DNA of 9,335 bases from contig JAJXWG010000051.1 in the NCBI GenBank assembly GCA_021781695.1, positions 1 to 9,335 of the forward strand. The letters run 5' to 3'. Numbering within the stretch: position 1 is the first letter of the stretch; each line of letters starts with the position of its first letter. Position numbers and translations under genes: made by a program. The notes under the pieces are model-generated. The model worked only from the letters and a program-made list of their open reading frames with translations. It did not search any database and was not told the DNA's origin. Of this stretch, positions 6,921-9,335 are shown piece after piece. The stretch comes from Pseudomonadota bacterium. GTDB taxonomy: Bacteria > Pseudomonadota > Gammaproteobacteria > Burkholderiales > Gallionellaceae.

Positions 6921-8174
6921 ATGGCCGCCATGCATCCCGCCCTCAATCCGAAACGCGAACGCTATCTGCTGCTGACCCTCTCGGGCATACAGTTTTCGCA
7001 CATCCTGGACTTCATGATCATGATGCCGCTGGGCCCGATCCTGATGCGCGAATTCGGCATCAGCACGCACCAGTTCGGCTTCCTGGTCGCATCCTACAGC
7101 TTCAGCGCAGCGCTTTCGGGATTGCTCGCCTCCACCTTCGTCGACAAGTTCGAGCGCAAACGTCTCCTGCTCTCCATCTTTCTGCTGTTCGGCTTGGCAA
7201 CGCTTGCATGCGGACTGGCGCCCAGCTATATCGCGCTGCTGATCGCGCGCGGGATGGCAGGCGCATTCGGCGGCATCATGGGCGCGATGGTGCAGACGCT
7301 GGTAGGCGATCTGATCCCTTTCGAGCGGCGCGCCACCGCAAGCGGCATCATCTCCGCAGCGTTCTCGCTTTCCACGGTGGCAGGCGTGCCCTTGTCGCTC
7401 TGGCTCGCCAACCATTTCCAGTGGCGCGCGCCCTTCATATTAATCGCATGCATCACCGCGCTTTTTCTTTTCATCGCAGCGCGCTCTCTGCCTGACGTCA
7501 GGCATCATCTAAGCGCACAAGCGCGCACCCATCCCTTTTCCGCAATGTTCGAGGTGCTGGGAGACGCAAACCATCTGCGCGCGCTGGCCTTCACGATGCT
7601 GCTGCTGTTCTCGGGATTCACGGTGATCCCCTACATCACCGTCTATGCGGTATCCGATGTCGGCATTTCCCTCAACGACATCCCCTATGTGTATCTCGCA
7701 GGGGGAGCGGCCACGCTGTTCACCTCCCGCCGCATCGGGCGCATCGCGGATGCGAAGGGCAAGATGAAGATCTACCGCATCCTGGCGCTCTTTGCCATTC
7801 TGCCGCTGTTTGCCATCACCCACATCGGCATCGCGCCGTTGTGGCTCTGGGTATCCTGCACCACCGCGTTCTTCGTACTGGTCTCGGGGCGCATGATACC
7901 GGCGATGGCCATCATCACTTCTGCCGCTGTTCCCAGGCTCAGGGGCACATTTATGTCGCTCAACGCGGCGATGCAGCAACTGGCAAGCGGCCTGGCCGCG
8001 ATGCTGGCAGGACTCATCACCGCGCAAAGTTCAACGGGCCAGCTCATAGGCTACGACAAGGTAGGCTATGTTGCGATTGCGGCCAATCTGCTTGCAATCG
8101 CGTTCGTCTCACGCATCGTGATGCACGACCAGCGTGCTAGGGAAACGCTGATTTATTCTGATGTACCGCCTTGA
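6921..8174 (+). CDS. Major facilitator superfamily exporter, C-terminus altered by IS insertion
   Basis: Inner-membrane secondary transporter of the MFS, probably a proton-driven drug or sugar effluxer of the DHA1/AraJ-like type. The 417 residues show about 12 hydrophobic segments. After TM2 comes a motif-A-like loop (DKFERKR, from Asp75); a cytoplasmic middle loop (SLPDVRHHLSAQARTHP) splits the two halves; and a second motif-A-like loop (GRIADAKGK) lies in the second half. The start chosen is MAAMHPALNPKRERY, with GGAAG eleven bases upstream; ATG 6930 is equally possible. The frame is open from 6759 but that would overlap dnaE coding. The native gene is interrupted: from codon 407 the reading enters the IS at 8141, and the last ten residues (ETLIYSDVPP) and stop are IS-encoded. 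TM12 is complete, so the protein may still work. The substrate cannot be told. Confidence 0.85.
   Translation: MAAMHPALNPKRERYLLLTLSGIQFSHILDFMIMMPLGPILMREFGISTHQFGFLVASYSFSAALSGLLASTFVDKFERKRLLLSIFLLFGLATLACGLAPSYIALLIARGMAGAFGGIMGAMVQTLVGDLIPFERRATASGIISAAFSLSTVAGVPLSLWLANHFQWRAPFILIACITALFLFIAARSLPDVRHHLSAQARTHPFSAMFEVLGDANHLRALAFTMLLLFSGFTVIPYITVYAVSDVGISLNDIPYVYLAGGAATLFTSRRIGRIADAKGKMKIYRILALFAILPLFAITHIGIAPLWLWVSCTTAFFVLVSGRMIPAMAIITSAAVPRLRGTFMSLNAAMQQLASGLAAMLAGLITAQSSTGQLIGYDKVGYVAIAANLLAIAFVSRIVMHDQRARETLIYSDVPP
8137..8140. repeat. Target site CTAG, left copy of presumed duplication
   Basis: CTAG directly precedes the left terminal repeat. IS5-subgroup elements insert at YTAR and duplicate four bases, so this fits. 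The matching right copy would be the first bases past the window and cannot be seen. Confidence 0.65.
8141..8158 (+). repeat. IS left terminal inverted repeat
   Basis: GGAAACGCTGATTTATTC matches the reverse complement of the right end at 16 of 18 positions, with mismatches at 12 and 14. The first eleven bases are identical. Confidence 0.9.
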
Positions 8175-8226
8175 GCGGTTAAAATCTGATAAAATTGTAT
8201 CCATTTGATTTATTGAGAATAAGGCG

Positions 8227-9210
8227 ATGCAAGCGAGTTTTTCTGAACTGGAATATGCGGCAAAGAAGCGTGTGACACGGCGCGATCGTTTTCTGGCCGA
8301 GATTGAGTCGGTCACACCGTGGTCATCGCTGACGAGTGTCATTGCCCCGCATTATCCGAGCAGTGGCGGGCGCGGGCGTCCTCCGGTTGGCCTGGAGCGG
8401 ATACTGCGCATGTATGTGGCGCAGCAATGCTTCGGTCTTTCAGATGAAGCAACCGAAGACGCACTTTACGACAGCCAAGCCATTCGCCGCTTCGTTGGCA
8501 TTGACCTGAACCGTGAAGCCGCCCCGGATGCAACGACCTTGCTTAAATTTCGTCATCTGCTGGAAGCGCATCAACTGACTGAGTCTATTTTCAATGCGAT
8601 CAATGCCCATCTGGCTGAAAAGGGGCTATTTCTTCGTGAAGGAACGATTGTTGATGCCACATTGATTGCTGCACCGCCCTCCACCAAGAACAAGGAAGGC
8701 AAACGGGATGCCGAGATGCATCAGTCCAAAAAAGGCAACCAGTGGCATTTCGGCATGAAGGCTCACATTGGTGTTGATGCGCAGTCCGGACTGGTTCACA
8801 CCCTCGTCGGCACAGCAGCAAATGTGCATGACGTCACTCAGGCGCAGGCATTGCTGCACGGAGATGAAACGGATGTGTTTGGCGATGCGGGTTATCAGGG
8901 CGTTGAGAAGCGGGAAGAGAATCTTGAATTGCCAGTGAACTGGCATATTGCGGTGCGTCCCGCCAAACGCAAAGCGCTGGACAAGTCAGCGATAGGCGAA
9001 CTGATGGAAAAACTTGAACATGCCAAGGCCAGCATTCGCGCTAAGGTTGAGCATCCGTTCCATGTCGTGAAGAACTTGTTTCAACACCGCAAGGCGCGCT
9101 ACAAAGGCTTGGCCAAGAATACTGCGCAGTTATTCTCGCTGTTCGGTTTTGCCAATTTGCTGCTGGCACGCCGGTGGTTAATCGGCGCTGATAGCCAAGT
9201 TGCGCCCTGA
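8227..9210 (+). CDS. IS5-family transposase (DDE)
   Basis: Catalyses cut and transfer of the flanking IS. The 327 residues align along their length with the E. coli IS5 transposase: an N-terminal DNA-binding domain (DUF772-type, about 30-115, with SGGRGRPPVGLERILRMY), then an RNase H-like DDE_1/IS4 domain. Catalytic residues appear as Asp143 (IVDAT), Asp220 (GDAGYQG) and Glu275 (KVEHPFH). The shared block SSTKNKE/AP-STKNKE and KGNQWHFGMKAHIGVDA is diagnostic of the IS5 subgroup. The gene is uninterrupted, so the element may be active. The ribosome binding site is poor (AAGG only two bases before ATG), fitting the low expression usual for transposases. It points the same way as the MFS gene. 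Confidence 0.96.
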   Translation: MQASFSELEYAAKKRVTRRDRFLAEIESVTPWSSLTSVIAPHYPSSGGRGRPPVGLERILRMYVAQQCFGLSDEATEDALYDSQAIRRFVGIDLNREAAPDATTLLKFRHLLEAHQLTESIFNAINAHLAEKGLFLREGTIVDATLIAAPPSTKNKEGKRDAEMHQSKKGNQWHFGMKAHIGVDAQSGLVHTLVGTAANVHDVTQAQALLHGDETDVFGDAGYQGVEKREENLELPVNWHIAVRPAKRKALDKSAIGELMEKLEHAKASIRAKVEHPFHVVKNLFQHRKARYKGLAKNTAQLFSLFGFANLLLARRWLIGADSQVAP

Positions 9211-9317
9211 AAACGAAAATAGGGGAAAATAATGCAAAAAATACCGAGATTCAGGCCGAAAATGCCAGATTTCACCCAAAAATCCAAAAAACTGCACGCT
9301 GGGTTTTCTTGCGTGGC

Positions 9318-9335
9318 GAATTATTCAGCGTTTCC
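9318..9335 (-). repeat. IS right terminal inverted repeat
   Basis: Reverse complement GGAAACGCTGAATAATTC pairs with the left end at 16 of 18 positions. It ends exactly at the window edge. Confidence 0.9.

Larger units (their letters stand above)
8141..9335 (+). mobile_element. Complete IS5-family (IS5 subgroup) insertion sequence
   Basis: Bounded by 18-bp imperfect inverted repeats beginning GGAAACGCTGA, 1195 bp long (the length I recall for IS5 itself), with one intact transposase gene on the plus strand. The left noncoding part (8141-8226) includes a small hairpin ACCGC/GCGGT (8165-8179) overlapping the MFS stop. The right noncoding part (9211-9317) is A-rich with a small CACGC/GCGTG stem (9295-9315). 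Base composition is more AT-rich than the flanking genes, consistent with acquired DNA. The window ends at the last base of the element. Confidence 0.93.

Noticed and set aside
6836..6946. N-terminal extension of dnaE by 37 codons
   Set aside because: Not like known DnaE N-termini; it covers the promoter region and the divergent MFS start.
8165..8179. Intrinsic terminator at the MFS 3' end
   Set aside because: A five-bp stem not followed by a T run; it lies within the IS left end.

Overview
The window reads as chromosomal DNA of a moderately GC-rich Gram-negative bacterium, most likely a betaproteobacterium. This rests on the DnaE1-type replicase, the Pseudomonas-like arginine-sensitive ArgB, and an argB gene translationally coupled to a DLDNTLH-type HAD nucleotidase. 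Nitrosomonadales or Gallionellaceae is only a guess.

Layout. Bases 1-6835 are all read on the minus strand. In transcription order they are dnaE (6835-3284), argB (3212-2328), a HAD-family pyrimidine 5'-nucleotidase-like gene (2331-1678), a divergent class I-beta DAHP synthase (1668-556), and, behind its own strong promoter, the 5' part of an Ala/Lys/Pro-rich low-complexity protein (398-1) that runs off the left edge. argB, the HAD gene and the DAHP synthase are tightly packed (ATGA overlap, then a 9-bp gap holding the next ribosome binding site) and probably form one operon. That operon joins arginine biosynthesis, nucleotide clean-up or salvage, and entry to the shikimate pathway. On the plus strand an MFS exporter (6921-8174) diverges from dnaE across an 85-bp spacer.

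Mobile DNA. From 8141 to the last base lies a complete IS5-subgroup insertion sequence of 1195 bp, with 18-bp imperfect terminal inverted repeats and an intact DDE transposase. It sits behind a CTAG target and cuts the 3' end of the MFS gene, whose last ten codons and stop are supplied by the IS left end.

Most unusual points. An in-frame element of about 84 bp, made of 14-bp direct repeats and long inverted arms, lies inside the dnaE catalytic region and adds about 20-28 residues just after the third catalytic Asp. The DAHP synthase has substitutions at a metal-ligand position and in the CERG motif. The left-edge protein carries nearly perfect 30-bp tandem repeats. I see no CRISPR array, defence cluster, tRNA or rRNA, and no clear wholly new multigene system.
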